64,000 nt of DNA. Origin: Comamonadaceae bacterium OTU4NAUVB1 (lineage in GTDB: Bacteria; Pseudomonadota; Gammaproteobacteria; Burkholderiales; Burkholderiaceae_C). Below, piece by piece: positions 1 through 8,852 of the stretch (position 1 is the stretch's first letter; every line of letters starts with the position of its first letter). The DNA is taken from positions 1,054,001 to 1,118,000 of the forward strand of contig CP099605.1 of the NCBI GenBank assembly GCA_024372625.1, read 5' to 3'. A program made the position numbers and the translations under genes. The notes below the pieces were generated by a model. That model saw nothing but the letters and a program-made list of their open reading frames with translations, made no database searches and was not told the DNA's origin.

Positions 1-150
1 CTCGTGGACGACCAGATCGCCAAGGGCGTGCAGATCGAGAACAAGCCCGCCGTCAAGCGCGCCATCTCGGCGCAGCCGGTGGTCAAGCCGATCCGCGTGA
101 ACGCGCCGAACTCGGTCTTCGCCCTGGGCAACGCCTTCGCCAAGTCCTGA
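1..150 (+). CDS. iscR: IscR, C-terminal end (5' part outside window)
   Basis: Frame 1 is open from the first base to a TGA at 148-150 and gives 49 residues ending [10 protein letters not shown]. No DNA-binding or cluster-ligand region is inside the window, so the call rests mainly on position: the gene lies 70 nt upstream of iscS on the same strand, exactly where the Rrf2-type [2Fe-2S] repressor IscR sits in proteobacterial isc operons. The basic, Pro/Val-rich tail fits the poorly conserved C-terminus of betaproteobacterial IscR. If correct, it represses the operon when its cluster is loaded. Another Rrf2 protein cannot be excluded from this fragment. Confidence 0.72.
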   Translation, partial: LVDDQIAKGVQIENKPAVKRAISAQPVVKPIRVNAPNSVFALGNAFAKS

Positions 151-220
151 TCGCCTGCCGCCTCATCCGCGGCATCGACCTCTTCATTTCCACAGCCACC
201 TACGCCAGCCAGAGCCAGCC

Positions 221-1441
221 ATGGACGTCACGCCTCATTTCCCCATCTACCTCGACTACGGTGCGACCACGCCCGTCGATCCGCGTGTCGTCGACGCCAT
301 GATCCCGTGGCTGCGCGAGCACTTCGGCAACCCCGCATCGCGCAGCCATGCATGGGGCTGGGAAGCCGAGGAAGCCGTCGAGAAGGCGCGTGGCGAAGTC
401 GCCCAGCTCATCGGCGCCGACCCGCGCGAGATCGTCTGGACCTCGGGTGCCACCGAATCGAACAACCTCGCCATCAAGGGCGCGGCGCAGTTCTACAAGG
501 GCAAGGGCAAGCACCTGATCACGGTCAAGACCGAGCACAAGGCCGTCCTCGACACCATGCGCGAGCTGGAGCGTCAGGGCTTCGAGGTGACCTACCTCGA
601 CGTCCAGGAGAACGGCCTGCTCGATTTCGAGGTCTTCAAGGCCGCGATCCGTCCCGACACCATCCTGGCGAGCGTGATGTTCGTCAACAACGAGATCGGC
701 GTCGTCCAGGACGTGGTCGCCCTGGGCAACCTGTGTCGCGAGAAGGGTGTGATCTTCCACGTCGACGCGGCGCAGGCCACCGGCAAGGTCGAGATCGACA
801 TGACGAAGCTGCCGATCGACCTGATGAGTTTGGCCTCGCACAAGACCTACGGTCCCAAGGGCATCGGCGCGCTGTACGTGCGTCGCAAGCCGCGCGTGCG
901 GCTGGAAGCCCAGATGCACGGTGGCGGCCACGAGCGCGGCATGCGTTCGGGCACGCTGCCCACGCACCAGATCGTGGGCATGGGCGAGGCGTTCCGCATC
1001 GCCCGCGTCGAGATGAAGGACGACCTCGCCAAGGCCACGGCCCTGCAGAAGCGCCTGATCGACGGCCTGAGCGATGTCGAGCAGGTCTTCATCAACGGCG
1101 ACATGGCCCATCGCGTGCCGCACAACCTGAACATCAGCTTCAACTACGTCGAGGGCGAGTCGCTGATCATGGGCATCAAAGGGCTGGCCGTGTCCAGCGG
1201 GTCGGCCTGCACGTCGGCGAGCCTGGAGCCGAGCTATGTGCTGCGCGCCCTGGGCCGCAGCGACGAACTCGCCCACAGCAGCCTTCGCATGACCATCGGC
1301 CGCTTCACGACCGAGGAAGAGATCGACTATGCGATCTCCACCATCCGCCACAACGTCGCCAAGCTCCGCGAGCTGAGCCCGCTGTGGGAGATGTTCAAGG
1401 ACGGCATCGACATCAGCACGATCCAGTGGTCCGCCCACTGA
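221..1441 (+). CDS. iscS: Cysteine desulfurase IscS
   Basis: PLP-dependent enzyme that converts L-cysteine to alanine and passes persulfide sulfur to IscU, TusA, ThiI and others in the cytoplasm. The 406 residues match the usual size of about 404. The Schiff-base lysine is in [10 protein letters not shown] (Lys208) and the mobile-loop catalytic cysteine is in SGSACTSAS (Cys330), both two residues offset from the E. coli positions. The [13 protein letters not shown] segment is also typical. The start is the ATG at 221; no strong ribosome site is visible. It is the first structural gene after iscR and lies 43 nt upstream of iscU. Confidence 0.97.
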   Translation: MDVTPHFPIYLDYGATTPVDPRVVDAMIPWLREHFGNPASRSHAWGWEAEEAVEKARGEVAQLIGADPREIVWTSGATESNNLAIKGAAQFYKGKGKHLITVKTEHKAVLDTMRELERQGFEVTYLDVQENGLLDFEVFKAAIRPDTILASVMFVNNEIGVVQDVVALGNLCREKGVIFHVDAAQATGKVEIDMTKLPIDLMSLASHKTYGPKGIGALYVRRKPRVRLEAQMHGGGHERGMRSGTLPTHQIVGMGEAFRIARVEMKDDLAKATALQKRLIDGLSDVEQVFINGDMAHRVPHNLNISFNYVEGESLIMGIKGLAVSSGSACTSASLEPSYVLRALGRSDELAHSSLRMTIGRFTTEEEIDYAISTIRHNVAKLRELSPLWEMFKDGIDISTIQWSAH

Positions 1442-1484
1442 ACGATCGCGCACGACCCACGACGAAACCAAGAAGGATTCCACC

Positions 1485-1916
1485 ATGGCTTACTCCCCCA
1501 AGGTCATCGACCACTACGAAAACCCCCGCAACGTCGGCTCCTTCGAAAAGGGCGACGACTCCGTCGGCACCGGCATGGTCGGCGCGCCGGCCTGCGGTGA
1601 CGTCATGAAGCTGCAGATCAAGGTCAATCCCGAGACCGGCGTCATCGAGGACGCGCGCTTCAAGACCTACGGCTGCGGCTCGGCCATCGCGTCGTCTTCG
1701 CTCGTGACGGAATGGGTCAAGGGCAAGACGCTCGACGAGGCCGCCGCGCTCAAGAACGCGCAGATCGCCGAGGAACTGGCGCTGCCGCCTGTGAAGATCC
1801 ATTGCTCGATCCTGGCGGAGGACGCCATCAAGGCGGCCGTGCTCGATTACAAGCAGAAGCACGTCGCCGCTGGCACCCCCGCGGTGGCTTCGGCCGAAGA
1901 GACGGCGGTCCACTGA
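1485..1916 (+). CDS. iscU: Fe-S cluster scaffold IscU
   Basis: Scaffold on which [2Fe-2S] clusters are assembled before chaperone-driven transfer. All assembly residues are present: Cys37, Asp39, Cys64, His106 and Cys107. The LPPVK motif at 100-104, recognised by HscA, directly precedes the last pair. Length is 143 residues against 128 in E. coli; the difference is mainly an Ala/Thr-rich tail after about residue 128. An AAGGA sequence precedes the ATG at a normal distance. It lies between iscS and iscA; the iscA ATG begins 1 nt after its stop, suggesting translational coupling. Confidence 0.97.
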   Translation: MAYSPKVIDHYENPRNVGSFEKGDDSVGTGMVGAPACGDVMKLQIKVNPETGVIEDARFKTYGCGSAIASSSLVTEWVKGKTLDEAAALKNAQIAEELALPPVKIHCSILAEDAIKAAVLDYKQKHVAAGTPAVASAEETAVH

Positions 1917-1917
1917 C

Positions 1918-2241
1918 ATGGCCGTGACGCTCACTCCCGCCGCCGCGCGCCATGTCAACCGATACCTCGGCAAACGGGGCAAGGGCGTCGGCGTGCGTCT
2001 GGGCGTCAAGACGACCGGTTGCTCGGGCCTGGCCTACAAGCTCGAATACGTGGACGAGTTCACTCCCGAGGACGTCGTGTTCGAGGACCAGGGCGTCAAG
2101 GTGCTGGTCGATCCGAAGAGCCTCGCCTACATCGACGGCACGCAGCTCGACTTCGTGCGCGAGGGCCTGAACGAGGGCTTCAAGTTCATCAACCCGAACG
2201 AGCGTGATCGCTGCGGGTGCGGCGAGAGCTTCCGGATCTAG
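1918..2241 (+). CDS. iscA: A-type Fe-S carrier IscA
   Basis: A-type carrier that receives clusters and delivers them to apo-targets. The three ligand cysteines are at Cys35 (TTGCSGLAY) and Cys99/Cys101 (RCGCGESF), the same numbering as E. coli IscA, and the length of 107 is canonical. The ATG is 1 nt after the iscU stop. It is the last gene before a strong intrinsic-terminator-like hairpin, so it may mark the end of a highly expressed proximal section of the isc operon. Confidence 0.96.
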   Translation: MAVTLTPAAARHVNRYLGKRGKGVGVRLGVKTTGCSGLAYKLEYVDEFTPEDVVFEDQGVKVLVDPKSLAYIDGTQLDFVREGLNEGFKFINPNERDRCGCGESFRI

Positions 2242-2275
2242 GCCCGTTCCGATCCACGCCCTGAACTGGATGAAA

Positions 2276-2309
2276 GCCGCCGGCGTCCTGCCGGCGGCAT
2301 TTTTTTGTT
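2276..2309 (+). terminator. Terminator-like hairpin inside isc operon (iscA/hscB)
   Basis: A perfect 9-bp GC stem, GCCGCCGGC at 2276-2284 and GCCGGCGGC at 2290-2298, encloses a 5-nt loop and is followed by A then seven T, G, TTT. This is a textbook Rho-independent terminator. It lies between iscA and hscB, only about 15 nt from the hscB ATG. It probably lowers transcription of the chaperone/ferredoxin half relative to the scaffold half. Confidence 0.85.
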
Positions 2310-2313
2310 TGTC

Positions 2314-2832
2314 ATGAACCTGAACGACACCGACTTCGAACTGTTCGGCGTGCCGGCCACCTTCGCGCAGGAGCGCCCGACGCTGGACGCGCGCTGGAAG
2401 GACCTGCAGCGCGAGGCGCATCCCGATCGTTTCGCGGCCCAGGGGCCGGCGGCGCAGCGCCTGGCGATGCAATGGTCGGTGCGCATCAACGAGGCCTACC
2501 AGCGCCTGAAGGATCCGGTGCGGCGGGCGGCCTACCTGTGCGAGCTCCACGGCGCGCCGGTGGACGCGGAGCGCAACACGGCGATGCCGCCGGCGTTCCT
2601 GATGCAGCAGATGGAATGGCGCGAGGCGCTCGACGAGGCCGAGTCGCCCGAGGCGGTGGCGCGCCTGCGCGAGGAGGTCGACGCGGGCCGTGCGAGCGCG
2701 CTGTCCTCGCTCGGCGCGCTGATCGACGGGCAGGGTGATCATCCGGCGGCCGCGCAGCAGGTGAGAGCCCTCATGTTCATCGAGCGCTTTGCGCAGGACG
2801 TCGAGGACCGCGCCGACAGGTTGGGACAATAG
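2314..2832 (+). CDS. hscB: Co-chaperone HscB (Hsc20)
   Basis: J-domain co-chaperone that brings IscU to HscA and stimulates its ATPase. The J-domain HPD tripeptide is at about residues 36-38 (REAHPDRF). The C-terminal helical bundle that binds IscU follows, with [13 protein letters not shown] typical of HscB. Length is 172 residues from the ATG at 2314. An in-frame TTG at 2305 falls inside the T-tract of the upstream hairpin and is unlikely to be used. No Shine-Dalgarno sequence is visible: the 13 nt before the ATG are mostly T. The stop is 4 nt before the hscA start. Confidence 0.95.
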   Translation: MNLNDTDFELFGVPATFAQERPTLDARWKDLQREAHPDRFAAQGPAAQRLAMQWSVRINEAYQRLKDPVRRAAYLCELHGAPVDAERNTAMPPAFLMQQMEWREALDEAESPEAVARLREEVDAGRASALSSLGALIDGQGDHPAAAQQVRALMFIERFAQDVEDRADRLGQ

Positions 2833-2836
2833 AACG

Positions 2837-4699
2837 ATGGCACTCCTTCAGATTTCAGAACCGGGCCAGGCGCCCGACCCGCATCAGCGGCGCGTGGCGA
2901 TCGGCATCGACCTGGGCACCACGCACTCGCTCGTCGCGGCGGTGCGCAACGGCGTGGCCGAATGCCTGCCCGACGCGCAGGGCCGCGTGATCCTGCCGTC
3001 GGCCGTGCGCTACCTGGCCGGCGACCGGCGCCAGATCGGCCACGACGCGCTGGCCGCGCGCGCCGAAGACCCGACCAACACCATCACCTCCGTCAAGCGC
3101 CTCATGGGGCGTGGCGCCGCCGACATCGCGCACCGCGAGGCCATGCCCTACCGCCTGTCCGACGCGGGCGGCATGCTCAAGGTGCTGACGGTCGCCGGCG
3201 AGAAGTCGCCGGTCGAGGTCAGCGCGGAGATCCTGGCGACCCTGCGCTACCGCGCCGAGGACACCTTCGACGACGACGCGCTGCACGGCGCCGTCATCAC
3301 CGTGCCGGCGTACTTCGACGAGGGCCAGCGCCAGGCGACCAAGGACGCCGCGCAGCTCGCCGGCTTGAACGTCCTGCGCCTCATCAGCGAACCCACCGCC
3401 GCGGCCATCGCCTACGGCCTGGACAACGCCAGCGAGGGCGTCTATGCCGTCTACGACCTGGGTGGCGGCACGTTCGACATCTCGATCCTGCGGCTCGCGC
3501 AGGGCGTCTTCGAGGTCATCGCGACGGGCGGCGACTCCGCGCTCGGCGGCGACGACTACGACCACGTGCTGGCCGGTCTCGCGCTGGAGCGCCTGGGCCG
3601 TCAGGCCCGCACCGACAACGATCGCGCCGCGCTCCTGGTGGCCGCGCGCGCCGCCAAGGAGGCCCTGAGCGACGCGACGTCCGCGACGTTCGCGGCGCGG
3701 CTGGCGAACGAGGACGTCCGCGTCGACCTCTCGCGCGACGACTTCGAGGCCGCCACCAAGGCCCTGACCGAACGCACCATCGTCGCCGTGCGCAAGGCGC
3801 TGCGCGACGCGCGGCTGACGACCGAGGACCTCCAGGGCACCGTGCTGGTGGGTGGCGCGACGCGCATGCCGCAGGTGAGGGCCGCCGTGGCGGCCTTCTT
3901 CGGCCGCGCGCCCCTGACCGACCTGAACCCCGACGAGGTGGTCGCGCTGGGCGCCGCCATCCAGGCCGATCAGCTCGCCGGCAATGGCGGCGCCGACGAC
4001 CTGCTGCTGCTCGACGTCATCCCGCTGTCGCTGGGCATCGAGACGATGGGCGGGCTGGTCGAGCGCATCGTGCCGCGCAATCAGACCATCCCGACGGCGA
4101 TGGCGCAGGACTTCACGACCTACCAGGACGGCCAGACCGCCTTGGCGCTGCACGTGGTGCAGGGCGAGCGCGACCTCGTGGCCGATTGCCGCAGTCTCGC
4201 GCGCTTCACCCTGCGCGGCATCCCGCCGATGGCCGCCGGCGCGGCGCGCATCCGCGTCACCTTCACGGTCGACGCCGACGGACTGCTCTCGGTCGCCGCG
4301 CGCGAGCAGGGCAGCGGCGTGGAGGCCAGCGTGGCCGTCAAGCCGTCCTACGGCCTGTCGGACGACCAGATCGCGACCATGCTGCAGGACAGCTTCGCCA
4401 CCGCGCAGCAGGACATGCGATCGCGCGCCCTGGTCGAGGCCCGCGTCGACGCCGAGCGCATGCTGATCGCCACGCGCGGCGCGCTCGACGCCGACGGCGA
4501 CCTCCTCGAGGCCGGCGAGCGCGGGGCCGTCGAGCGGCTGCTGGAGGCGCTCGACGTCGCCCGTGCCGACAGCACCGACGCCGCCGCCATCGAAGCCGCC
4601 ACCAAGGCGCTCGCCGACGGCACCGAGGCCTTCGCCGCGCAGCGCATGAACCGCGGCATCGCGCGCGCACTCGCTGGCCGCAAGCTCGAATCCCTGTAG
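2837..4699 (+). CDS. hscA: Hsp70-type chaperone HscA
   Basis: Specialised Hsp70 that releases Fe-S clusters from IscU by binding its LPPVK motif. The phosphate-1 motif GIDLGTTHS is near residue 20, the [13 protein letters not shown] motif near 205 and the GGATRMPQV motif near 340, followed by the substrate-binding domain. The 620 residues fit the family (616 in E. coli). The ATG at 2837 follows the hscB stop by 4 nt; an upstream in-frame extension overlaps hscB and lacks family similarity. It is transcribed with hscB and fdx. Confidence 0.96.
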   Translation: MALLQISEPGQAPDPHQRRVAIGIDLGTTHSLVAAVRNGVAECLPDAQGRVILPSAVRYLAGDRRQIGHDALAARAEDPTNTITSVKRLMGRGAADIAHREAMPYRLSDAGGMLKVLTVAGEKSPVEVSAEILATLRYRAEDTFDDDALHGAVITVPAYFDEGQRQATKDAAQLAGLNVLRLISEPTAAAIAYGLDNASEGVYAVYDLGGGTFDISILRLAQGVFEVIATGGDSALGGDDYDHVLAGLALERLGRQARTDNDRAALLVAARAAKEALSDATSATFAARLANEDVRVDLSRDDFEAATKALTERTIVAVRKALRDARLTTEDLQGTVLVGGATRMPQVRAAVAAFFGRAPLTDLNPDEVVALGAAIQADQLAGNGGADDLLLLDVIPLSLGIETMGGLVERIVPRNQTIPTAMAQDFTTYQDGQTALALHVVQGERDLVADCRSLARFTLRGIPPMAAGAARIRVTFTVDADGLLSVAAREQGSGVEASVAVKPSYGLSDDQIATMLQDSFATAQQDMRSRALVEARVDAERMLIATRGALDADGDLLEAGERGAVERLLEALDVARADSTDAAAIEAATKALADGTEAFAAQRMNRGIARALAGRKLESL

Positions 4700-4714
4700 A
4701 ACGACGAAGACCCG

Positions 4715-5053
4715 ATGCCCACGATCAAGATCCTTCCCCATCCCGAGTACTGCCCGCAGGGCGCCGAGGTCACCGCGCCGGCGGGCACCTCGATCTGCGA
4801 GGCCCTGCTCGAGCACCACATCGACATCGAGCACGCCTGCGAGATGAGCGCCGCGTGCACCACCTGTCACGTCGTGGTGCGCCAGGGCTTCGGCTCGCTC
4901 GCGCCGTCCGAGGAGATCGAGGACGACCTGCTCGACCGCGCCTGGGGGCTGGAGCCGCAGTCGCGCCTGAGCTGCCAGGCCATCCTCGCGCAGCAGGACC
5001 TGACCATCGAGATCCCCAAGTACTCGATCAACCACGCCAAGGAAAACCACTGA
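4715..5053 (+). CDS. fdx: ISC-type [2Fe-2S] ferredoxin
   Basis: Adrenodoxin-type ferredoxin that supplies electrons for cluster assembly. The four ligands are Cys42, Cys48, Cys51 (CEMSAACTTC) and Cys87 (LSCQ), identical in numbering to E. coli Fdx. Its 112 residues fit the family. The gene closes the isc operon; no iscX follows. Its TGA shares a base with the dnaQ ATG (TGATG), so dnaQ translation is probably coupled to it. Confidence 0.95.
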   Translation: MPTIKILPHPEYCPQGAEVTAPAGTSICEALLEHHIDIEHACEMSAACTTCHVVVRQGFGSLAPSEEIEDDLLDRAWGLEPQSRLSCQAILAQQDLTIEIPKYSINHAKENH

Positions 5054-5766
5054 TGTCGCGCCAGATCGTGCTCGACACCGAGACCACCGGCCTGTCCGCC
5101 GAGGGTGGTGATCGCGTCATCGAACTCGGCTGCGTCGAGCTGCTCAACCGCAAGCTGACCGGCAACGACCTGCACATCTATTTCAACCCCGAGCGCGAGA
5201 GCCACGAGGAGGCGCTCAAGGTGCACGGCCTGACGACGGACTTCCTGCGCGACAAGCCGAAGTTCGCCACGCTTGCCGACGACGTGGTCGAGTACCTGCG
5301 CGGGGCCGAACTGATCATCCACAACGCCGCCTTCGACGTCGGCTTCCTGAACAAGGAACTCGAACTCGTCGGCCTGCCGCCGCTGCGCACTTTCGTCTCG
5401 GAAGTGACCGACACGCTCGCCATGGCCAAGCTGGTGTATCCGGGCAAGCGCAACTCGCTCGACGCGCTGTGCGACCGCTTCGGCGTCGACCGCTCCAACC
5501 GCACCTTCCACGGTGCCAAGCTCGACGCGCAACTGCTGGCCGATGTCTACATCAACCTGACGCGCGGCCAGGACGCCCTGCTGATCGACGCCGGCGCCGA
5601 CGAACCCGCGCACGGCGTGGTCGTGGCGGTCGACCTGCGCCGGTTCGAGCTGCCGGTGATCCGCGCGGCCGAGGACGAACTGGCGGCGCACGAGGACCTG
5701 CTCGCGCAACTCGACAAGTCGAGCAAGGGGAAGACGCTTTTTCGCAGACTGGAAGCGCAAGCCTGA
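5053..5766 (+). CDS. dnaQ: DNA polymerase III epsilon subunit, 3'-5' proofreading exonuclease
   Basis: DEDDh exonuclease that proofreads replication as part of the Pol III core. Exo I is DTET (Asp8, Glu10), Exo II is HNAAFDVGF (Asp95), and Exo III is FHGAKLDAQ (His153, Asp158). The 237 residues include a C-terminal segment after about 185 that in the family contacts the alpha subunit. The start at 5053 overlaps the fdx stop by one base, so it appears to belong to the isc transcript rather than next to rnhA as in many proteobacteria. The tRNA-Val -10 candidate lies just beyond its 3' end. Confidence 0.93.
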   Translation: MSRQIVLDTETTGLSAEGGDRVIELGCVELLNRKLTGNDLHIYFNPERESHEEALKVHGLTTDFLRDKPKFATLADDVVEYLRGAELIIHNAAFDVGFLNKELELVGLPPLRTFVSEVTDTLAMAKLVYPGKRNSLDALCDRFGVDRSNRTFHGAKLDAQLLADVYINLTRGQDALLIDAGADEPAHGVVVAVDLRRFELPVIRAAEDELAAHEDLLAQLDKSSKGKTLFRRLEAQA

Positions 5767-5776
5767 AAGGCTGTGG

Positions 5777-5782
5777 CATAAT
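5777..5782 (+). promoter_or_regulatory. Candidate -10 box for tRNA-Val
   Basis: CATAAT lies 66 nt upstream of the mature tRNA and just after the dnaQ stop. No convincing -35 hexamer is visible, so this is tentative. Confidence 0.4.
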
Positions 5783-5848
5783 CGCGGGCTTCGCTGCATG
5801 GCGAAACGGATTTCCAGCGAAGCGCGGCCCATCGGGTGCGTTTCGCAG

Positions 5849-5923
5849 GGGCGGTTAGCTCAGGGGTAGAGCACAGCATTCACACTGCTGGGGTCCCAGG
5901 TTCGAAACCTGGACCGCCCACCA
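5849..5923 (+). tRNA. tRNA-Val(CAC)
   Basis: Cloverleaf of 75 nt including encoded CCA. The acceptor stem is GGGCGGT/ACCGCCC. The anticodon arm CAGCA-TTCACAC-TGCTG gives anticodon CAC, which reads GUG. The T arm is CCAGG-TTCGAAA-CCTGG. It is followed 17 nt later by an intrinsic terminator. Confidence 0.95.
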
Positions 5924-5940
5924 ACACATCGAAGGACAGA

Positions 5941-5969
5941 AGGCCCGGCTTGATCGCCGGGCCTTTTTT
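5941..5969 (+). terminator. Rho-independent terminator after tRNA-Val
   Basis: The stem AGGCCCGGC/GCCGGGCCT (9 bp, 6-nt loop) is followed by a run of T. It is correctly placed to end the tRNA-Val transcript. Confidence 0.9.
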
Positions 5970-6057
5970 CGTTGGGTGTTCCGGGGGGCCGCGCGCACGC
6001 GTGTCGGGCGAGCGGCCAGAATCGATGGCTTGTTTATTGCATGACCCATCGCACCCC

Positions 6058-7257
6058 ATGAACATCGCCGACTCCTTCGCGGACATCAGCCGCTTCGTCG
6101 ACATCCGTCGCGACATCCACGCCCATCCCGAACTCGGTTTCGAGGAACACCGCACGTCCGATCTGGTCGCGCGGCTGTTGACCGAATGGGGCATCGAGGT
6201 GCATCGCGGCATCGCCGGCACCGGTCTGGTCGGCGTGCTGCGGCGCGGCACGTCGGGCCGCACCATCGGCCTGCGTGCCGACATGGACGCGCTGCCGATG
6301 CACGAGGCCAACGCGTTCGCCCATGCCTCGGTCCATGCCGGCCGCATGCACGCCTGCGGGCACGACGGCCACACGACGATGCTGCTGGCCGCGGCCTGGC
6401 ACCTGGCCCACCACGCCACGCCGTTCGACGGCACCGTCCACCTGATCTTCCAGCCGGCCGAGGAGATGGGGAAGGCGGGCGCGAAGAAGATGATCCAGGA
6501 CGGCCTGTTCGAACGCTTTCCGTGCGACGCGGTGTTCGCGCTGCACAACTTCCCCGTCGGCGAGGTCGGGCGCTTCGCGCTCAACGAGGGCGCGCTGATG
6601 GCCTCGAGCAACACGTACAAGGTCACCGTGCGCGGGCGCGGCACGCACGCGTCGCTGCCCCACACCGGCATCGATCCCGTGAAGGCGGTGATCGCGCTCG
6701 CGCAGGCGCTGCAGACCGTGGTGGCCAGCGTCATCCCCAGCACCGAGCGCGCGCTGCTGGCCGTCACGCAGCTCCAGGGCTCCGACGCCCCCAACGTGAT
6801 CCCCGACACCGCCACGGTCGGCGGCACGGTGCGCACGTTCTCCGTCGGCGCCATCGACCGCATCGAGGAGCGCGTGCGCGCGCTGGCCCAGGGCATCGCC
6901 CAGGCGCACGAATGCAGCGCCGAGGTGAGCTTCGTGCGCGCGTCGCCGCCGGTGGTCAACCACGCGGCCGAGGCGGGCTTCGCCATCGAGGTCATGCGCG
7001 AAGTGGTGGGCGCGGACATGGTCACCACGGACTTCCCGGCCGTGATGGGCGCCGAGGACTTCGCCCACATGCTGCAGGCTCGACCGGGCTGCTACGCCTT
7101 CCTGGGCAACGGCGACGGCGAGCACCGCCTGGGCGGTCACGGGCCGGGGCCCTGCATCATCCATAACACCTCGTTCGACTTCAACGACGAGATCATTCCC
7201 ATCGGCGCCAGCTATTTCGTGAAGCTGGTCGAACGCTGGATGCCGGTCGCCGGCTGA
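6058..7257 (+). CDS. M20-family amidohydrolase (hippurate hydrolase-like)
   Basis: Cytoplasmic zinc amidohydrolase of the aminoacylase/hippurate hydrolase branch, removing an acyl group from an N-acyl amino acid; the actual substrate cannot be read from sequence. The metal-site motifs are present: GLRADMDALP (about 71-80), HACGHDGHT with Cys100 and His102, the catalytic glutamates in QPAEEMGKAG, and a C-terminal MGAEDFA. The start chosen at 6058 gives 399 residues, normal for the family; upstream in-frame codons run into the tRNA. No signal peptide is seen. The next gene encodes a Bug receptor, a common pairing in Burkholderiales. Confidence 0.88.
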   Translation: MNIADSFADISRFVDIRRDIHAHPELGFEEHRTSDLVARLLTEWGIEVHRGIAGTGLVGVLRRGTSGRTIGLRADMDALPMHEANAFAHASVHAGRMHACGHDGHTTMLLAAAWHLAHHATPFDGTVHLIFQPAEEMGKAGAKKMIQDGLFERFPCDAVFALHNFPVGEVGRFALNEGALMASSNTYKVTVRGRGTHASLPHTGIDPVKAVIALAQALQTVVASVIPSTERALLAVTQLQGSDAPNVIPDTATVGGTVRTFSVGAIDRIEERVRALAQGIAQAHECSAEVSFVRASPPVVNHAAEAGFAIEVMREVVGADMVTTDFPAVMGAEDFAHMLQARPGCYAFLGNGDGEHRLGGHGPGPCIIHNTSFDFNDEIIPIGASYFVKLVERWMPVAG

Positions 7258-7372
7258 GCGACGACGCGGCGCCGCACGTCCCGTCGGCGAGCCGCCCGCG
7301 CGTCCCTCCGAGCCGGCAGGCCGTCCTCGCGCCGCACGCTTCTTCCTTACCGCCTCAGAAAGACCCCGCACC

Positions 7373-8359
7373 ATGTCCATCCCGACGCGCCCGCGCCGTT
7401 CCTTCATCACCGCCGTCTCGACCGGCCTGTTCGCCCTGGCGCTGACCGGCGCCGCGCTGCCCGCGCACGCGCAGCGCGTGATCCGCATCGTGGTGCCCTT
7501 CGGCACCGGCGCGGTGCAGGACACCGTCGCACGCTCGTTCAACAACGAACTGGGCGCCGTGCTCAATGCGAGCGTCATCGTCGAGAACCGCGCGGGTGCG
7601 GGCGGCACGGTGGGGGCGGCGCTGGTGGCCAAGGCGCCGCCCGACGGCAACACGCTGGTGCTGGCCGCGGCCAGCCACAACATCGCCGCCCACCTCTACA
7701 GCAAGCTGCCCTACGACACGCTGAAGGATTTCGTCGGCGTCGCCACCGTGGGCAACGCGGGCTACGTGCTGATGGTGTCGAGCGGGCTGAACGTCGCCAC
7801 CACGGCCGACTTCATCCGCGAGGTCAAGGCGCATCCGGGCCAGTACAACTACGCCTCGGCCGGCAACGGCAGCGCCACGCACCTGGCGATGGCCGCCTTC
7901 CTGGCCAAGGCCGGGCTGCAGATGACGCACATCCCGATGAAGTCGACCGGCGAGGCGGTCAACGAGGTGCTCGCCGGCCGCGTGCAGGCCGTGATCTCCT
8001 CCAGCATCGGCGTCATCGGCCTGCAGAACGACGCGCGCGTGAAGTCGCTGGCCTCCACCGGCAAGCGCCGCAGCCCGTTCTTGCCTAACCTGCCCACGGT
8101 CGAGGAGAGCGGCCTGCCCGGCTACGACTTCGATTCGTGGATCGGCCTGCTGGCGCCGGCGGGCACGCCCAAGGCCGAGATCGACCGGCTCAACGCCGCG
8201 GTGACCCAGGTCATGGGCGAGCCGGCGATGAAGGAACGCTTCGCCCGCCTGGGCGTGGAGCCGCGCAGCGGCAGCGCCGAGGAATTCCAGAAGCTGCTGC
8301 GCGCGGACTACGACACCATGGGAGCGGTGGTGAAGGCGTCCGGGGCGCGCGTCGACTGA
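7373..8359 (+). CDS. Bug/TctC-family periplasmic solute-binding protein
   Basis: Tripartite tricarboxylate-type substrate receptor, a family strongly expanded in Comamonadaceae and Alcaligenaceae. It has a basic N-terminus and a hydrophobic signal peptide ending at AHAQ (about residue 33). Family landmarks are IVVPFGTGAVQDTVAR, VENRAGAGGTVGA, YNYASAGNGSATHLAM and GLLAPAGTPKAEI. Its 328 residues are typical. No tctA/tctB membrane genes are nearby, so the transport partner, if any, is elsewhere. It lies 115 nt downstream of the amidohydrolase and may bind a related organic acid or acyl-amino acid; that link is inference. Confidence 0.9.
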   Translation: MSIPTRPRRSFITAVSTGLFALALTGAALPAHAQRVIRIVVPFGTGAVQDTVARSFNNELGAVLNASVIVENRAGAGGTVGAALVAKAPPDGNTLVLAAASHNIAAHLYSKLPYDTLKDFVGVATVGNAGYVLMVSSGLNVATTADFIREVKAHPGQYNYASAGNGSATHLAMAAFLAKAGLQMTHIPMKSTGEAVNEVLAGRVQAVISSSIGVIGLQNDARVKSLASTGKRRSPFLPNLPTVEESGLPGYDFDSWIGLLAPAGTPKAEIDRLNAAVTQVMGEPAMKERFARLGVEPRSGSAEEFQKLLRADYDTMGAVVKASGARVD

Positions 8360-8506
8360 TCGCGGGCCGACCCGCGCCGCTGGCCCGGTTCGTCGCCGAG
8401 CACGTGCCGGACGACGGTCCGATCCGCATCGGGCGCGACGGCCGCGTGGCCGCGCGAGGTCGCCTGACCGGCCGGCCGGACGCCCGCACCGTCGGACAAT
8501 CGCCGG

Positions 8507-8842
8507 ATGGAAGTCCTCAAGACCCTCGGCCTCTTCGTCGCCACCGCGTTGGCGGAGATCGTCGGCTGTTACCTGCCCTACCTCTGGCTGCGACAGGACC
8601 GCACGGCGTGGCTGCTGCTGCCCGGGGCGATCGCGCTGGCGGCGTTCGCCTGGCTGCTGACGCTGCATCCGGCCGCCGCCGGACGCGTCTACGCGGCCTA
8701 CGGCGGGGTCTACATCGGCGTGGCGATCGTCTGGCTCTGGGTGGTGGACGGCGTCCGGCCGACCGCGACCGACTGGGTCGGTGCGGCGGTCGGACTGTGC
8801 GGCATGGCGATCATCCTGTTCGGTCCGCGACCGGCCGCCTGA
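8507..8842 (+). CDS. ynfA: YnfA-family small membrane protein (UPF0060)
   Basis: A 111-residue integral membrane protein with four predicted helices (about 4-24, 30-50, 60-80, 88-107). Family signatures are [13 protein letters not shown] and [17 protein letters not shown]. The family is related to small multidrug-resistance transporters, but its physiological substrate is not established. It stands alone and converges with the cytochrome genes, with only 10 nt between the two stop codons. Confidence 0.9.
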   Translation: MEVLKTLGLFVATALAEIVGCYLPYLWLRQDRTAWLLLPGAIALAAFAWLLTLHPAAAGRVYAAYGGVYIGVAIVWLWVVDGVRPTATDWVGAAVGLCGMAIILFGPRPAA

Positions 8843-8852
8843 GGGCGGACCG

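Noticed and set aside
2855..5050. Long minus-strand open frame opposite hscA/fdx
   Set aside because: It is a codon-bias shadow of the GC-rich hscA gene: Arg/Ala/Gly/Val-rich translation without domain, start context or partner.
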